A stretch of DNA of 64,000 bases from Methylophilaceae bacterium (GTDB taxonomy: Bacteria; Pseudomonadota; Gammaproteobacteria; Burkholderiales; Methylophilaceae). A program made the translations under genes and the position numbers. Positions 20,001 through 29,871 of the stretch are shown here, one piece after another (within the stretch, counting starts at the first letter, position 1; each line of letters starts with the position of its first letter). The notes beneath the pieces are model-generated. The model was not told the origin of the DNA. It was given only the letters and a program-made list of their open reading frames with translations, and made no database searches. The stretch lies in assembly GCA_905339275.1 (NCBI GenBank), contig CAJPFK010000038.1, forward strand, positions 124,001 to 188,000, written 5' to 3'.

Positions 20001-21124
20001 TGGGCAGCATTTCCAACATCTACCGCCTTGGCGTCAAGGAACTCTGGAGCCTGATCCGCGAGCCGATGATGCTGGTGCTGATCGCATGGTCCTTCACGGT
20101 GTCGATCTATATCTCGGCCACTGCGATGCCGGATTCGCTGCAAAGGGCGTCCATAGCGATTGTTGATGAGGACGGCACGCCGTTGTCGGCTCGCATCGCC
20201 TCGGCCTTTTATCCTCCGCACTTCATGCCGCCCAGGATGGTGTCCCTGGCCGAGGTCGATCCGGGCCTCGATGCCGGCGAGTTTACTTTTGTGCTCGATA
20301 TTCCGCCAGGCTTCCAGCGCGACGTGCTGGCCAACCGTTCGCCGACGATCCAGCTTAATGTCGATGCCACCCGGATGAGCCAGGCATTCACCGGTAGTGG
20401 TTATATCCAGCAGATCGTGCTCGGCGAAGTCAACGAATTCGTCCAGCGCTACCGCGGCAGCGCAGCGCTGCCGGTTGACCTGGCCTTGCGGGCACGCTTC
20501 AACCCTGCATTGACACAAGCCTGGTTCGGATCGCTGATGGAGATTATCAATATTGTCACCATGCTGTCGATCATACTGACCGGCGCAGCCCTGATTCGCG
20601 AACGCGAACATGGCACGATCGAACATCTGCTGGTAATGCCGGTGACGCCCGGCGAGATCATGCTGTCCAAGGTCTGGTCCATGGGGCTGGTCGTCTTGTT
20701 TGCAACGGCTTTTTCGCTTGCCTTCATTGTGCAGCTTGCGCTGCAGGTGCCCATCGAGGGCTCGGTGCTGCTGTTCCTCCTTTGCGCGGCGCTGCACCTG
20801 TTTGCTACCACGTCGATGGGGATATTCATGGCAACGATAGCGCGCTCCATGCCCCAGTTCGGCCTGCTGATGATACTGACGCTACTGCCGCTGGAGATGC
20901 TGTCAGGGGGCATGACGCCTAGGGAGAGCATGCCGGCATTTGCCCGGGACATCATGCTGGCTGCACCGACCACGCATTTCGTATCAGCTTCCCAGGCGAT
21001 ACTTTACCGCGGCGCCGGCCTGGACGTTGTATGGCCCCAGTTCTTTGCCATCATCATGATCGGATTGATATTTTTCATTGTCGCATTGACCCGCTTCCGC
21101 AAAACCATCAGCCAGATGGCCTGA
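19997..21124 (+). CDS. ABC-2 type permease (YhhJ-like)
   Basis: A 375-residue membrane subunit with a helix near 27-45, a periplasmic domain (about 50-180) and a C-terminal bundle of five to six helices. The family feature [25 protein letters not shown] follows the second helix. It probably pairs with the permease half of the fused protein upstream to form a heterodimeric exporter. Last gene of the operon; 170 non-coding bases follow before the next gene. Confidence 0.9.
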   Translation: MMGSISNIYRLGVKELWSLIREPMMLVLIAWSFTVSIYISATAMPDSLQRASIAIVDEDGTPLSARIASAFYPPHFMPPRMVSLAEVDPGLDAGEFTFVLDIPPGFQRDVLANRSPTIQLNVDATRMSQAFTGSGYIQQIVLGEVNEFVQRYRGSAALPVDLALRARFNPALTQAWFGSLMEIINIVTMLSIILTGAALIREREHGTIEHLLVMPVTPGEIMLSKVWSMGLVVLFATAFSLAFIVQLALQVPIEGSVLLFLLCAALHLFATTSMGIFMATIARSMPQFGLLMILTLLPLEMLSGGMTPRESMPAFARDIMLAAPTTHFVSASQAILYRGAGLDVVWPQFFAIIMIGLIFFIVALTRFRKTISQMA

Positions 21125-21294
21125 TTCAGCGGGATATACGCCAGCTCCGTATTGCAGCATCCGTAGTGACCGATACAAATAAGCGGGGATGACAGTGCTA
21201 ATGCAATGTACAAGCGCTACCATCAGTAATGTTTTGTCGGGGTACACTCAAAACCGTTAAGATAACAACCTGACTTTGAAGATTATCCACCATC

Positions 21295-23973
21295 ATGGGC
21301 CAGCACTACCTGAAACCACTGTTTGCCCCTAAATCCGTTGCCGTATTTGGCGCCAGCGACAAGGCGGATTCCGTCGGGCAAATCGTGTTCGAGAACATGC
21401 TGCAGGGCGGCTATCAGGACGCACTGTATCCCATCAATCCCAATCATGCGGAAGTCCAGGGCTGCAAAGCCTATTCGACGATCTCACAAATCCCCGAGCC
21501 GGTTGAGCTGGCCATCATCGCCACGCCCCCGCAAACCGTGCCGGACATCATTGAGGAATGCGGCAAGCATAACGTCAAGGCAGCGATCATCATCACCGCC
21601 GGCTTCAGTGAAACAGGCGCTGCCGGCAAGGCGCTGGAACATACCGTGCTGGAAAACGCACAGCGTTATGGCATCCGCCTGATCGGCCCCAATTGCCTTG
21701 GCGTCATGCGCCCGGATATCGGCCTCAATGCCACGTTCAACAAGGGAAGCGCCAATACCGGCAACCTTGCCTTCGTATCGCAGTCCGGTGCCTTGTGCAC
21801 GGCCATTCTGGATTGGGCGAAATCCAATGATGTGGGATTTTCCAGCATCGTATCGATGGGATCCTCCGTCGATGTGGATTTCGGCGAAATTCTCGATTAC
21901 CTGGTCTCGGACGTAAAAACCCGGAGCATCCTGCTTTATATAGAAGGCATCCGCAATGCACGCAGTTTCATGAGCTCCATTCGTGCCGCGGCCAGGATCA
22001 AGCCGGTCATCCTGGTCAAGGTCGGCCGGCACGCTGCCGCATCAAAGGCAGCCATGTCGCATACCGCGTCCCTGGTCGGCTCGGATGATGCGTTCGATGC
22101 GGCGGTAAGGCGCGCCGGCGTGGTGCGCGTACAGACCATCACCCAGCTGTTTTCCGTTGCCAAGGCGTTATCCTGCGGTTTTCATCCGACAGGGAACCGG
22201 CTGGCCATCGTCACCAACGGCGGCGGCCCCGGCGTTATGGCGGCCGACTGCGCAGCCGATCTTGGGCTGGTCATGGCAACCCTGTCGGACAGCACCATCG
22301 AAAAACTCAACCAGGCGCTCCCGCCGACCTGGTCGCATGGCAATCCGGTGGATATCGTTGGCGATGCGCAGGCGGAACGCTACCATCACGCGGTAAAAGC
22401 CTGCCTGGAAGACCCCGGCGTTGACGGCGTGCTGACCATCCTCACGCCGCAGGCCATGACCAGGCCGCTGGAAGCCGCCGGCACCGTGGTTGAACTATCC
22501 AATCAATATGACAAGCCGCATATTGCCTGCTGGATGGGCGGGGAACAGGTTGAAGAGTCCCGCACTTTATTCAATCACGCGAAAAAACCCAGCTTTCGCA
22601 CGCCGGAACCGGCGGTAGAAGTCTTTTCGTTTCTTTCCGCCTACTATCAGAACCAGAAGCTTCTGATGCAGGTTCCGGGGCCCCTCTCCCATCATTCGAA
22701 GCCGGACGTGGAAAGCGCGCGCATGATTATTGAGGGGACGTTGCAGGACAGGCGCAAGATTCTCAACGAAATGGAATCGAAAGCGCTGTTATCCGCTTTC
22801 CATATCCCGGTGGCACAAACCGTGGTCGTACATTCGCCCAATGAAGCCCTGCTCTTGGCACAGGGGCTGGGGTTCCCGGTCGCCATGAAAATCAATTCGC
22901 CCGATATCACCCACAAGACTGATGCAGGCGGCGTCATGCTGAATCTGGCCAATGCGCAGGCCGTGCGTGCGGCCTACCATGAAATCATCGACAGCGTTAA
23001 ACGCAATCGCCCGGACGCGCGCATTGACGGCATATCCATCGAACCCATGGTGGTGAAACCCAATGGCCGCGAATTGATGATCGGGGTGACCAATGACCCC
23101 GTATTCGGGCCGGTCATCACATTCGGTGCCGGCGGCACCACAGTGGAAGTCATGGGTGACCGATCGGTCGCCCTGCCTCCACTGAATACCTTCCTGGTCA
23201 AGGATCTCATTCATAGAACCCATGTGGCGAAAATGCTGGGCGCCTTCCGCCATATGCCGCCGGCAAACATGGATGCGCTTGAAAGCATCCTGCTGCGCGT
23301 CTCGGAAATGGTGTGCGAACTGCCCATGCTGATGGAAATGGATATCAACCCGCTCATTGTGGATGAACACGGGGCATTGGCGGCAGACGCAAGGGTGGTC
23401 GTCGAATTCAGGCCGCCTGGCGCTGACCGCTATGCGCACATGGCGATCTACCCCTATCCGTCCCATCTGGTCAATAACTGGCAACTGGCTGATGGCACGG
23501 ATGTCACCATTCGGCCGATACGCCCGGAGGATGCCGAGCTTGAGCAGGCGTTTGTGCGCAGCTTGTCCGAGGAATCGCGCTATTTCCGTTTCATGAACAG
23601 CGTCCAGGAACTCAGCCAATCCATGCTGATACGTTTTACGCAAATTGATTATAACCGTGAAATGGCGCTTGTTGCCGTGACCAAAGACGGGGATAGGGAA
23701 ATCGAGCTCGGCGTGGCGCGCTACGCCATCAACCCGGATGGCGAAAGCTGCGAATTCGCGATCGTCATCGCAGACAGCATGGGCGGCAAGGGACTGGGAA
23801 ACAAGCTGATGATTGCATTGCTGGATGCTGCACGCTCGAAAGGGCTGAAAATCATGCAAGGTGAAGTGCTGAACAGCAATACCCGCATGCTGAAACTGAT
23901 GCAGCATCTGGACTTTACCATCGAAACCAGCCCAGAGGACGATAGCGTCAAAAGCGTACACAAGCTATTGTAA
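21295..23973 (+). CDS. PatZ-like protein: ADP-forming acyl-CoA synthetase domains fused to GNAT acetyltransferase
   Basis: An 892-residue protein. A CoA-binding Rossmann domain (about 1-130, VAVFGASDKADSVGQ), a succinyl-CoA-ligase-like region (about 150-450), an ATP-grasp domain (about 480-700, LGFPVAMKINSPDITHKTDAGG) and a C-terminal GNAT domain (about 725-892, with GGKGLGNKLMIALLDAARSKG) follow in order. This is the architecture of PatZ/Pat, which acetylates lysines of acetyl-CoA synthetase and other enzymes. In Salmonella Pat the synthetase part is regulatory, not catalytic. A His in the phosphohistidine region may be kept (MSHTASLVGSDD), so residual activity cannot be excluded. An HDAC-family gene follows after 10 bases. 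Confidence 0.9.
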   Translation: MGQHYLKPLFAPKSVAVFGASDKADSVGQIVFENMLQGGYQDALYPINPNHAEVQGCKAYSTISQIPEPVELAIIATPPQTVPDIIEECGKHNVKAAIIITAGFSETGAAGKALEHTVLENAQRYGIRLIGPNCLGVMRPDIGLNATFNKGSANTGNLAFVSQSGALCTAILDWAKSNDVGFSSIVSMGSSVDVDFGEILDYLVSDVKTRSILLYIEGIRNARSFMSSIRAAARIKPVILVKVGRHAAASKAAMSHTASLVGSDDAFDAAVRRAGVVRVQTITQLFSVAKALSCGFHPTGNRLAIVTNGGGPGVMAADCAADLGLVMATLSDSTIEKLNQALPPTWSHGNPVDIVGDAQAERYHHAVKACLEDPGVDGVLTILTPQAMTRPLEAAGTVVELSNQYDKPHIACWMGGEQVEESRTLFNHAKKPSFRTPEPAVEVFSFLSAYYQNQKLLMQVPGPLSHHSKPDVESARMIIEGTLQDRRKILNEMESKALLSAFHIPVAQTVVVHSPNEALLLAQGLGFPVAMKINSPDITHKTDAGGVMLNLANAQAVRAAYHEIIDSVKRNRPDARIDGISIEPMVVKPNGRELMIGVTNDPVFGPVITFGAGGTTVEVMGDRSVALPPLNTFLVKDLIHRTHVAKMLGAFRHMPPANMDALESILLRVSEMVCELPMLMEMDINPLIVDEHGALAADARVVVEFRPPGADRYAHMAIYPYPSHLVNNWQLADGTDVTIRPIRPEDAELEQAFVRSLSEESRYFRFMNSVQELSQSMLIRFTQIDYNREMALVAVTKDGDREIELGVARYAINPDGESCEFAIVIADSMGGKGLGNKLMIALLDAARSKGLKIMQGEVLNSNTRMLKLMQHLDFTIETSPEDDSVKSVHKLL

Positions 23974-23983
23974 CCGGACACTC

Positions 23984-24907
23984 ATGCATACCGCCTACCT
24001 GACGCACCCTGCCTGCCTCAAACACGACATGGGCGCAGGTCACCCCGAATGCCCGGAACGCCTGCTTGCCATTAACGACCAGCTTATCGCCTCCGGCCTG
24101 ATGGATTATCTCGACCAGCATGAAGCCCCCAAGGCAAGCAAGGAGGAATTGGCGCGCGTTCATGCCCCTGAATATGTCGAATGGATATTCAGGCAATCCC
24201 CCGACTCCGGGTTGATCCATCTCGATGGCGACACCGCGATGAACCGGTTCAGCCTGGATGCCGCACTGCACGCAGCCGGCGCGGCGGTAAGGGCGGTAGA
24301 CCTGGTCATGTCCGGCCAGGCGCAGAACGCCTTTTGCAGCGTACGCCCGCCCGGTCACCATGCGGGGCGCGCCAGCGCATCCGGCTTCTGCATTTTCAAC
24401 AATGTGGCGGTGGGCGTTGCACACGCGATGCAACATCACGGCCTACAGCGCATCGCCATCGCCGATTTCGATGTGCATCACGGCAACGGGACGGAAGACA
24501 TTTTCCGCAACCATCCGGGCGTCATGCTGTGTTCCACATTCAGGCACCCTTATTACCCTTATAGCGGCGCCGGGAGCGGCAACGACCATATCATTAATGT
24601 CCCGCTTGCTGCCGGAAGCCCGGGCGCGGAATTTCGAGTCGCGGTAAGCGAACACTGGCTGCCCGCCCTGGAGCGCTTCCAGCCGGAGTTCCTGTTCATC
24701 TCGGCAGGATTCGACGCCCATCTTGAAGATGACATGGGCGGGCTGTCATTGAAGGAAGCCGATTATTTATGGGTAACGGAGTTGCTGAAAGATGTCGCAC
24801 ACCGCTACGCCAGCGACCGTATCGTATCCATGCTTGAAGGAGGATACGCCCTGCATGCCTTAGGGCGCTGTGTCATGACGCATATCAAGAGCCTGAGCGG
24901 GCTTTGA
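23984..24907 (+). CDS. Histone-deacetylase-family (class II-like) deacetylase
   Basis: A 307-residue arginase-fold deacetylase. The zinc-binding signature DFDVHHGNGTEDIF (Asp and His ligands), the tandem His in RPPGHHAG and the later FISAGFDAH give a complete active site. Bacterial members deacetylate acetyl-lysine, acetylpolyamines or small amides; the polyamine-type loop cannot be judged here. It is 10 bases after the PatZ-like gene, so a paired acetylation/deacetylation operon is likely. Confidence 0.9.
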   Translation: MHTAYLTHPACLKHDMGAGHPECPERLLAINDQLIASGLMDYLDQHEAPKASKEELARVHAPEYVEWIFRQSPDSGLIHLDGDTAMNRFSLDAALHAAGAAVRAVDLVMSGQAQNAFCSVRPPGHHAGRASASGFCIFNNVAVGVAHAMQHHGLQRIAIADFDVHHGNGTEDIFRNHPGVMLCSTFRHPYYPYSGAGSGNDHIINVPLAAGSPGAEFRVAVSEHWLPALERFQPEFLFISAGFDAHLEDDMGGLSLKEADYLWVTELLKDVAHRYASDRIVSMLEGGYALHALGRCVMTHIKSLSGL

Positions 24908-24960
24908 AACTGGTAGAGTGCTTTTGCAACGCCTGCCACATGGCACGGTGAAATAATAAA

Positions 24961-24984
24961 GCCCCGGAAAACCGGGGCTTTTTA
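24961..24984. terminator. Bidirectional intrinsic terminator
   Basis: Seven-base GC arms (24961-24967 and 24972-24978) surround an AAAA loop, with T-run on one side and an A-rich run (aataataaa) on the other. It lies between the convergent HDAC-like gene and metG and can serve both. Confidence 0.88.
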
Positions 24985-25013
24985 TCAAGGCGTGTATCCG
25001 GCTGCCCGCCGGC

Positions 25014-27038
25014 TTACTTCACTCGCATGCCAGGTTGCGCACCGCTATCCGGCGACAGGATATACGGCCCGCCGCGTTCATCGCTGGCGGCCAGCACCAT
25101 GCCCTCGCTCAGGCCGAACTTCATCTTGCGCGGAGCGAGATTGGCCACCATCACCGTCAACCGTCCCTTGAGCGTTTCCGGGTCATAGGCCGACTTAATG
25201 CCGGCGAACACCTGGCGCGGCTGTTCCTCTCCGATATCCAGGCTGAGTTTGAGCAGTTTTTCCGCGCCCTCCACATGTTCCGCATTGACGATCCTGGCGA
25301 TACGCAAATCGACCTTGCTGAAGTCGTCGATGGAAATATGGTGGGGTTCTTCCGGCACCGGAGTGGCGGCGGCTGGGGCATTGGATTGAGGTTGCAGGTT
25401 TTCTTTATTGGCTTCGGTCATGGCTTCAATCTGTTTGGGGTCGATACGGGTAATCAGGTGTTCATAAGCCTGGATACGATGGCCGGCAGGCAGGCGCTGG
25501 CCGGCAGATGCCCACGACAACGCAGGCACATTGAGGAAACGTTCAATCTGCGCGGCCAATCCGGGCAGGACAGGCTTCAGATACAGGGTCAGCAGGCGGA
25601 ACATCTCCAATGCATCCGAACAGACCGCCTGCAATTCACCCTCGGCGTCAGGATTTTTTGCAATCACCCATGGCGCCTTGTCGGCGACGAATCCGTTGGC
25701 GATGTCGGCCAGGCGCATGATTTCACGCAAAGCCCTGCCGTAATCGCGCTGGTCGAAACTGTCCGCAATGGTTTGCGCCTGGGCCTGCAACTCGTCGATC
25801 ACGGCATTGGCGGCACTGGGCTCGAGCTCGCCGCCGAATCGCTTGCTGATGAACCCTGCCGTGCGGCTGGCGATATTGATGTACTTGCCCACCAGGTCGC
25901 TGTTCACGCGTGCGACGAAATCCTCCAGGTTGAGGTCGATATCTTCCATCGTGCCGTTGAGCTTGGCAGCATAGTAATAGCGCAGGTATTCAGGGTTCTT
26001 CACGTGCTCCAGATAGCTGCGCGCCGTGATGAAGGTGCCGCGCGACTTGGACATCTTCTCGCCGTTGACCGTGAGGAAACCGTGCGCAAATACCTTGGTC
26101 GGCGTGCGATAACCGGAATATTCCAGCGTTGCGGGCCAGAACAAAGCATGGAAATAGAGAATGTCCTTGCCGATGAAATGGTAAAGCTCGGCTTTGCTGT
26201 CCTTTTTCCAGTACTCGTCGAAATCCAGCGCATTTTTTGTGCAGAAGTTTTTAAAACTCGCCATGTAGCCGATGGGCGCATCCAGCCAGACGTAGAAATA
26301 CTTGCCGGGCGCATCGGGAATCTCGAAGCCGAAATACGGCGCATCGCGCGAAATATCCCAGTCGGAAAGCCCGGACTCGAACCACTCCCCCATCTTGTTG
26401 GCCGCTTCCGGCTGCAGGGTGCCGGAACGCGTCCAGTTCCTGAGAAAATCTTCGCACTCGGAGAGCTTGAAGAAATAATGCTCCGTCTCCTTGCGCACCG
26501 GCGCCGCGCCGGACACGGCAGAATACGGATTGATCAGCTCGGTCGGGTTATAAGTCGCCCCGCAGACCTCGCAGGAATCGCCGTATTGATCTTTCGCGCG
26601 GCACTTCGGGCATTCGCCCTTGATGAAGCGGTCCGGCAGGAACATGCGCTTGACCGGGTCGAAAAACTGCTCGATGGTCTTCGTCGCAATCTTGCCGTTG
26701 GCCTTGAGCGCCTTGTAGATGCCGCTCGCCAGTTCGCGGTTTTCTTCGGAATTGGTCGAATAATAGTTATCGAACGCCACCAGAAAATCGGCAAAATCCG
26801 CGCTATGTTCCGCATGCACGCGCTCGATCAACTGCTCCGGCGTAACACCCTCCTTCTCTGCCCGCAACATGATGGGCGTGCCATGCGTGTCGTCCGCACA
26901 GACATAATGCACCTCATGCCCCTGCATCTTCTGGAAGCGCACCCAGATGTCGGTTTGGATGTACTCGACCAGATGGCCGAGGTGGATGCTGCCGTTGGCA
27001 TAAGGCAGCGCGGAAGTGACGAGGATTTTTCGGGTCAT
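25014..27038 (-). CDS. metG: Methionyl-tRNA synthetase
   Basis: Charges tRNA-Met. The 674-residue protein has the class I HIGH variant (SIHLGHLVE), a zinc knuckle (CPKC...CEVC), the KMSKS loop ([10 protein letters not shown]) and a C-terminal EMAP/Trbp111-like tRNA-binding domain (from about 570). The start is the ATG at 27038 ([16 protein letters not shown]); the frame is open 34 codons further upstream, but that extension has no family support. It is divergent from apbC across 166 bases. Confidence 0.97.
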   Translation of the reverse strand: MTRKILVTSALPYANGSIHLGHLVEYIQTDIWVRFQKMQGHEVHYVCADDTHGTPIMLRAEKEGVTPEQLIERVHAEHSADFADFLVAFDNYYSTNSEENRELASGIYKALKANGKIATKTIEQFFDPVKRMFLPDRFIKGECPKCRAKDQYGDSCEVCGATYNPTELINPYSAVSGAAPVRKETEHYFFKLSECEDFLRNWTRSGTLQPEAANKMGEWFESGLSDWDISRDAPYFGFEIPDAPGKYFYVWLDAPIGYMASFKNFCTKNALDFDEYWKKDSKAELYHFIGKDILYFHALFWPATLEYSGYRTPTKVFAHGFLTVNGEKMSKSRGTFITARSYLEHVKNPEYLRYYYAAKLNGTMEDIDLNLEDFVARVNSDLVGKYINIASRTAGFISKRFGGELEPSAANAVIDELQAQAQTIADSFDQRDYGRALREIMRLADIANGFVADKAPWVIAKNPDAEGELQAVCSDALEMFRLLTLYLKPVLPGLAAQIERFLNVPALSWASAGQRLPAGHRIQAYEHLITRIDPKQIEAMTEANKENLQPQSNAPAAATPVPEEPHHISIDDFSKVDLRIARIVNAEHVEGAEKLLKLSLDIGEEQPRQVFAGIKSAYDPETLKGRLTVMVANLAPRKMKFGLSEGMVLAASDERGGPYILSPDSGAQPGMRVK

Positions 27039-27204
27039 TGAATACTTAAAATTATGGTGTTGGCAACAGTCAATCCTGCATTTTAGCAAATGACGCCCGC
27101 TTACACACCGCTTATATATTACTGCCATATAGCGATGCACCCAGCAGGTACATGCGCTAAAATCATGCTTTACTCAATTCAGTGCAGCAACCCGGGAAAA
27201 CAGC

Positions 27205-28293
27205 ATGTCCATTTCTGAATCACAAGTCCAGAACGCGCTCAAGGAAATCACAGACCCCAACACCGGCAAGGATTTCATCACCAGCAAATGTGCGAGAAAC
27301 ATCCGCATCGATGGCAACGACATCTCGCTGGATATCGTGCTGGGCTACCCATCGAATTCAGTACAGGCCGGGATTCAGCAACTGGTTGCCGACAAACTCA
27401 AATCACTGCCGGGTGCTGGCAATGTCACGGTCAACATAGGCAGCAGAATCGTCGCACACAGCGCACAGCGCGGTGTGCAATTACTGCCTGGTATCAAGAA
27501 CATCATCGCCGTGGCCTCCGGCAAGGGCGGCGTCGGCAAATCCACCACGGCTGCCAACCTCGCGCTTGCACTCTCGGCAGAAGGCACGCGCGTCGGCATC
27601 CTGGATGCCGACATCTACGGTCCTTCCCAGCCACAGATGCTGGGTATCAATGCCCGCCCGGAAAGCACGGACGGCAAGAGCATGGAACCGCTGGAAGCCC
27701 ACGGCATACAGGCCATGTCCATCGGCTTCCTGGTCGATGTCGATACCCCCATGGTCTGGCGCGGCCCCATGGTCACCGGCGCGCTCGAGCAATTGCTGCG
27801 TGAAACGCGCTGGAAAGAGCTCGACTACCTGGTCATCGACCTGCCGCCTGGCACCGGCGACATCCAGCTCACCCTTTCGCAGAAGATCCCCGTCACCGGC
27901 GCCGTCATCGTCACCACGCCGCAGGACATCGCCCTGCTCGATGCACGCAAGGGACTGAAGATGTTCGAGAAAGTCGGCATTCCGATTCTCGGTATCGTAG
28001 AGAACATGAGCACGCACATCTGCTCCAACTGCGGACACGAAGAACACATTTTCGGCGCGGGCGGCGGCGCAGCCATGTGCAAGGATTACAATGTCGACCT
28101 GCTCGGCAGCCTGCCGCTGGACATCAGAATCCGCGAACAATCCGATGGCGGCAAACCCACCGTCATTGCAGAACCGGACAGCAGGATCGCCGCCACCTAT
28201 AAAGAAATTGCCCGCACTGTCGGCATCAAGCTCTCGCAACAGGCGCTGGATCACAGCAGCAAGTTCCCGAACATCGTGATTCAGAATACTTGA
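27205..28293 (+). CDS. apbC: Iron-sulfur cluster carrier ATPase ApbC/Mrp
   Basis: A 362-residue protein with an N-terminal MIP18/DUF59 domain (about 1-80, ALKEITDPNTGKDF) and a ParA-like P-loop ATPase (SGKGGVGKSTTAAN). The C-terminal CSNCGHEEHIFG motif holds the paired cysteines that bridge the cluster at the dimer interface. ApbC/Mrp carries Fe-S clusters to apoproteins in the cytosol. Divergence from metG is a common betaproteobacterial arrangement. Confidence 0.94.
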   Translation: MSISESQVQNALKEITDPNTGKDFITSKCARNIRIDGNDISLDIVLGYPSNSVQAGIQQLVADKLKSLPGAGNVTVNIGSRIVAHSAQRGVQLLPGIKNIIAVASGKGGVGKSTTAANLALALSAEGTRVGILDADIYGPSQPQMLGINARPESTDGKSMEPLEAHGIQAMSIGFLVDVDTPMVWRGPMVTGALEQLLRETRWKELDYLVIDLPPGTGDIQLTLSQKIPVTGAVIVTTPQDIALLDARKGLKMFEKVGIPILGIVENMSTHICSNCGHEEHIFGAGGGAAMCKDYNVDLLGSLPLDIRIREQSDGGKPTVIAEPDSRIAATYKEIARTVGIKLSQQALDHSSKFPNIVIQNT

Positions 28294-28341
28294 GTTCCGA
28301 TATCCTGCAATCATCTGGACATTCGGTCAGTTGAGCCTCAT

Positions 28342-28722
28342 ATGAAATCGATGCTTCTCGTTGCCTTAGGCGGCGCCCTGGGCTCCATGGCCCGTTACAA
28401 GCTCTCCGGCTGGATACTGCATCAGACCGTGGAGTGGCGATTCCCTCTCGGTACCTTTGCCGTCAATATTGCTGGCTGCCTTATCATCGGTATATTGGCC
28501 GGTCTGATCGTCAAAAATGATTTTTTCTCTGCTGACGCCCGCGTTTTTCTGTTTACGGGCATCATTGGCGGGTTCACCACTTTTTCTGCATTCGGCCTCG
28601 AAACCTTTTATCTGCTGCGCCGTGGCGAGATATTGGTAGCAGGAAGTTATGTCCTGCTCAGCGTTTTCGTCGGCTTGCTTGCCTTGTGGCTCGGGTTCAG
28701 CGCAATCTCACACAGAAGCTAG
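28342..28722 (+). CDS. crcB: Fluoride channel CrcB/Fluc
   Basis: A 126-residue, four-helix membrane protein with the CrcB signatures GALGSMARY, NIAGCLIIG and GGFTTFSAFGLET. Dual-topology dimers export fluoride. I looked for the crcB fluoride riboswitch in the 48-base upstream gap and saw none; the space is too short for that aptamer unless it lies inside apbC. Confidence 0.92.
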   Translation: MKSMLLVALGGALGSMARYKLSGWILHQTVEWRFPLGTFAVNIAGCLIIGILAGLIVKNDFFSADARVFLFTGIIGGFTTFSAFGLETFYLLRRGEILVAGSYVLLSVFVGLLALWLGFSAISHRS

Positions 28723-29043
28723 CACGGCCTGCGGCCCTGCTCAAAAACCTCGGAATTCAATCGCAGGACGTTGTTCAACCGGAAGGCTGGGCTCCAGCAG
28801 AAATGCTGCTTGAATATCGGGATGGCAAGACCTACTCCAGCTATCAACTATTCGGTCAATATGATCTGAAGTTTTAGTCGCACGATTTGGAATCGCTGTT
28901 TTCCCCGGCCATCTTGTTCGACATCAGGGTCACGTACGATGTAAGAGCAGGCCCTCGACGAGCATGGACAGACCAAGTGGCTTGCCGCCGGATAGCCATG
29001 AGATAAAAAGCCCGGAATGACAGAGGTCAGTTCAGTTTCACCT
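28723..29043. other. Gap between crcB and pgl: possible gene remnant and a repeat fragment
   Basis: No convincing gene. A frame reaching 28877 could encode a tail with WAPAEMLLEYRDGKTY, but it has no plausible start outside crcB and I do not recognise it; a decayed gene end is possible. Near 29011-29020 the sequence CCCGGAATGA matches the end of the repeat element seen at 60256-60417, so a repeat fragment may sit beside the pgl terminus. Confidence 0.35.
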
Positions 29044-29754
29044 CTAGCTCAGCTTCACACCGAAGCAATATACATCCACCCCCGCTTCCGGCCGAATCAC
29101 CGTCGCCGGAATCGCCACGCCCCTGCGCCAGTTGTCCACGGCTTCCTGCTTGCCGGCACCGGTTACCAGAAACATCACCTCGCGTGCCTGGCTCAGGCGC
29201 CTTGCACTGATGGAAATACGCTCTGCCGGCGGCTTGGGCGAATCGAACACGGGGAAGGCATCGACACTGTCGTCCCAGGTATGGCCGGGGAACAGGCTGG
29301 CGGTATGTCCATCCTCACCCACCCCCAACAAAACCAGATCAAAGTCGCCCAGGCCTTTCAGGGTTTCCGCATAAGCTTTTGCACCTTCGACCGGGCCAAG
29401 CTCCGCAGGAATGTCATGAATCTGGTTCGCGGGAATCGCGACATGGTCAAGCCAGACCTGGCGCGCCATCAGGCTGTTGCGATCGGCATGATCCGCCGGC
29501 AGGCAGCGGTCGTCATTGTGATAAACATGCCATTTGCTCCAGTCCGCATCGGCATGGCGTAGCAATGCATACACTTGCTTGGGCGTACTGCCGCCTGCCA
29601 GCACGATGGAAAAACTGCCGCGCGCGGCAATGGCGCTGTCTGCTGCCTGGAGGATACGCTTGAGTACTGCCTGGTTGATGGATTCTTGCGACTCGAAGGA
29701 ATGCCAATGGGAAATCTGGGAGTCTGCGCCGATAAGTTGGCTTGCGTTTTGCAT
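29044..29754 (-). CDS. pgl: 6-phosphogluconolactonase
   Basis: Hydrolyses 6-phosphogluconolactone to 6-phosphogluconate between the Zwf and Gnd steps. The 236-residue DevB-type protein shows LAGGSTPKQVY, NDDRCLPADHADRNS and LLGVGEDGHTASLFPG. It is divergent from gnd across 117 bases holding a small perfect palindrome. In methylotrophs with the ribulose monophosphate cycle this branch serves formaldehyde oxidation and NAD(P)H supply. Confidence 0.93.
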   Translation of the reverse strand: MQNASQLIGADSQISHWHSFESQESINQAVLKRILQAADSAIAARGSFSIVLAGGSTPKQVYALLRHADADWSKWHVYHNDDRCLPADHADRNSLMARQVWLDHVAIPANQIHDIPAELGPVEGAKAYAETLKGLGDFDLVLLGVGEDGHTASLFPGHTWDDSVDAFPVFDSPKPPAERISISARRLSQAREVMFLVTGAGKQEAVDNWRRGVAIPATVIRPEAGVDVYCFGVKLS

Positions 29755-29791
29755 GTATCTGTTCTGCCTTTACGTTATAATTTCGCTGCTG

Positions 29792-29806
29792 TATTACGCG
29801 GTAATA
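29792..29806. promoter_or_regulatory. Perfect 6-3-6 palindrome between pgl and gnd
   Basis: TATTAC-GCG-GTAATA, placed 38 bases upstream of pgl and 66 bases upstream of gnd. The position suggests an operator shared by the divergent genes. It does not match HexR or another regulator I can name with confidence. Confidence 0.4.
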
Positions 29807-29871
29807 AAAACTATTTATATTACCCTACACAATAGGGTGATGGTACATCAATCCTCATCAAGGAAAATGCA

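Noticed and set aside
25035-27041. 668-codon open frame antisense to metG
   Set aside because: It mirrors the metG coding frame, as expected from GC-rich codon structure; the minus-strand metG has every motif, and the antisense translation has no recognisable domain.
28293-28342. Fluoride riboswitch before crcB
   Set aside because: The gap is 48 bases and shows no aptamer-like core.
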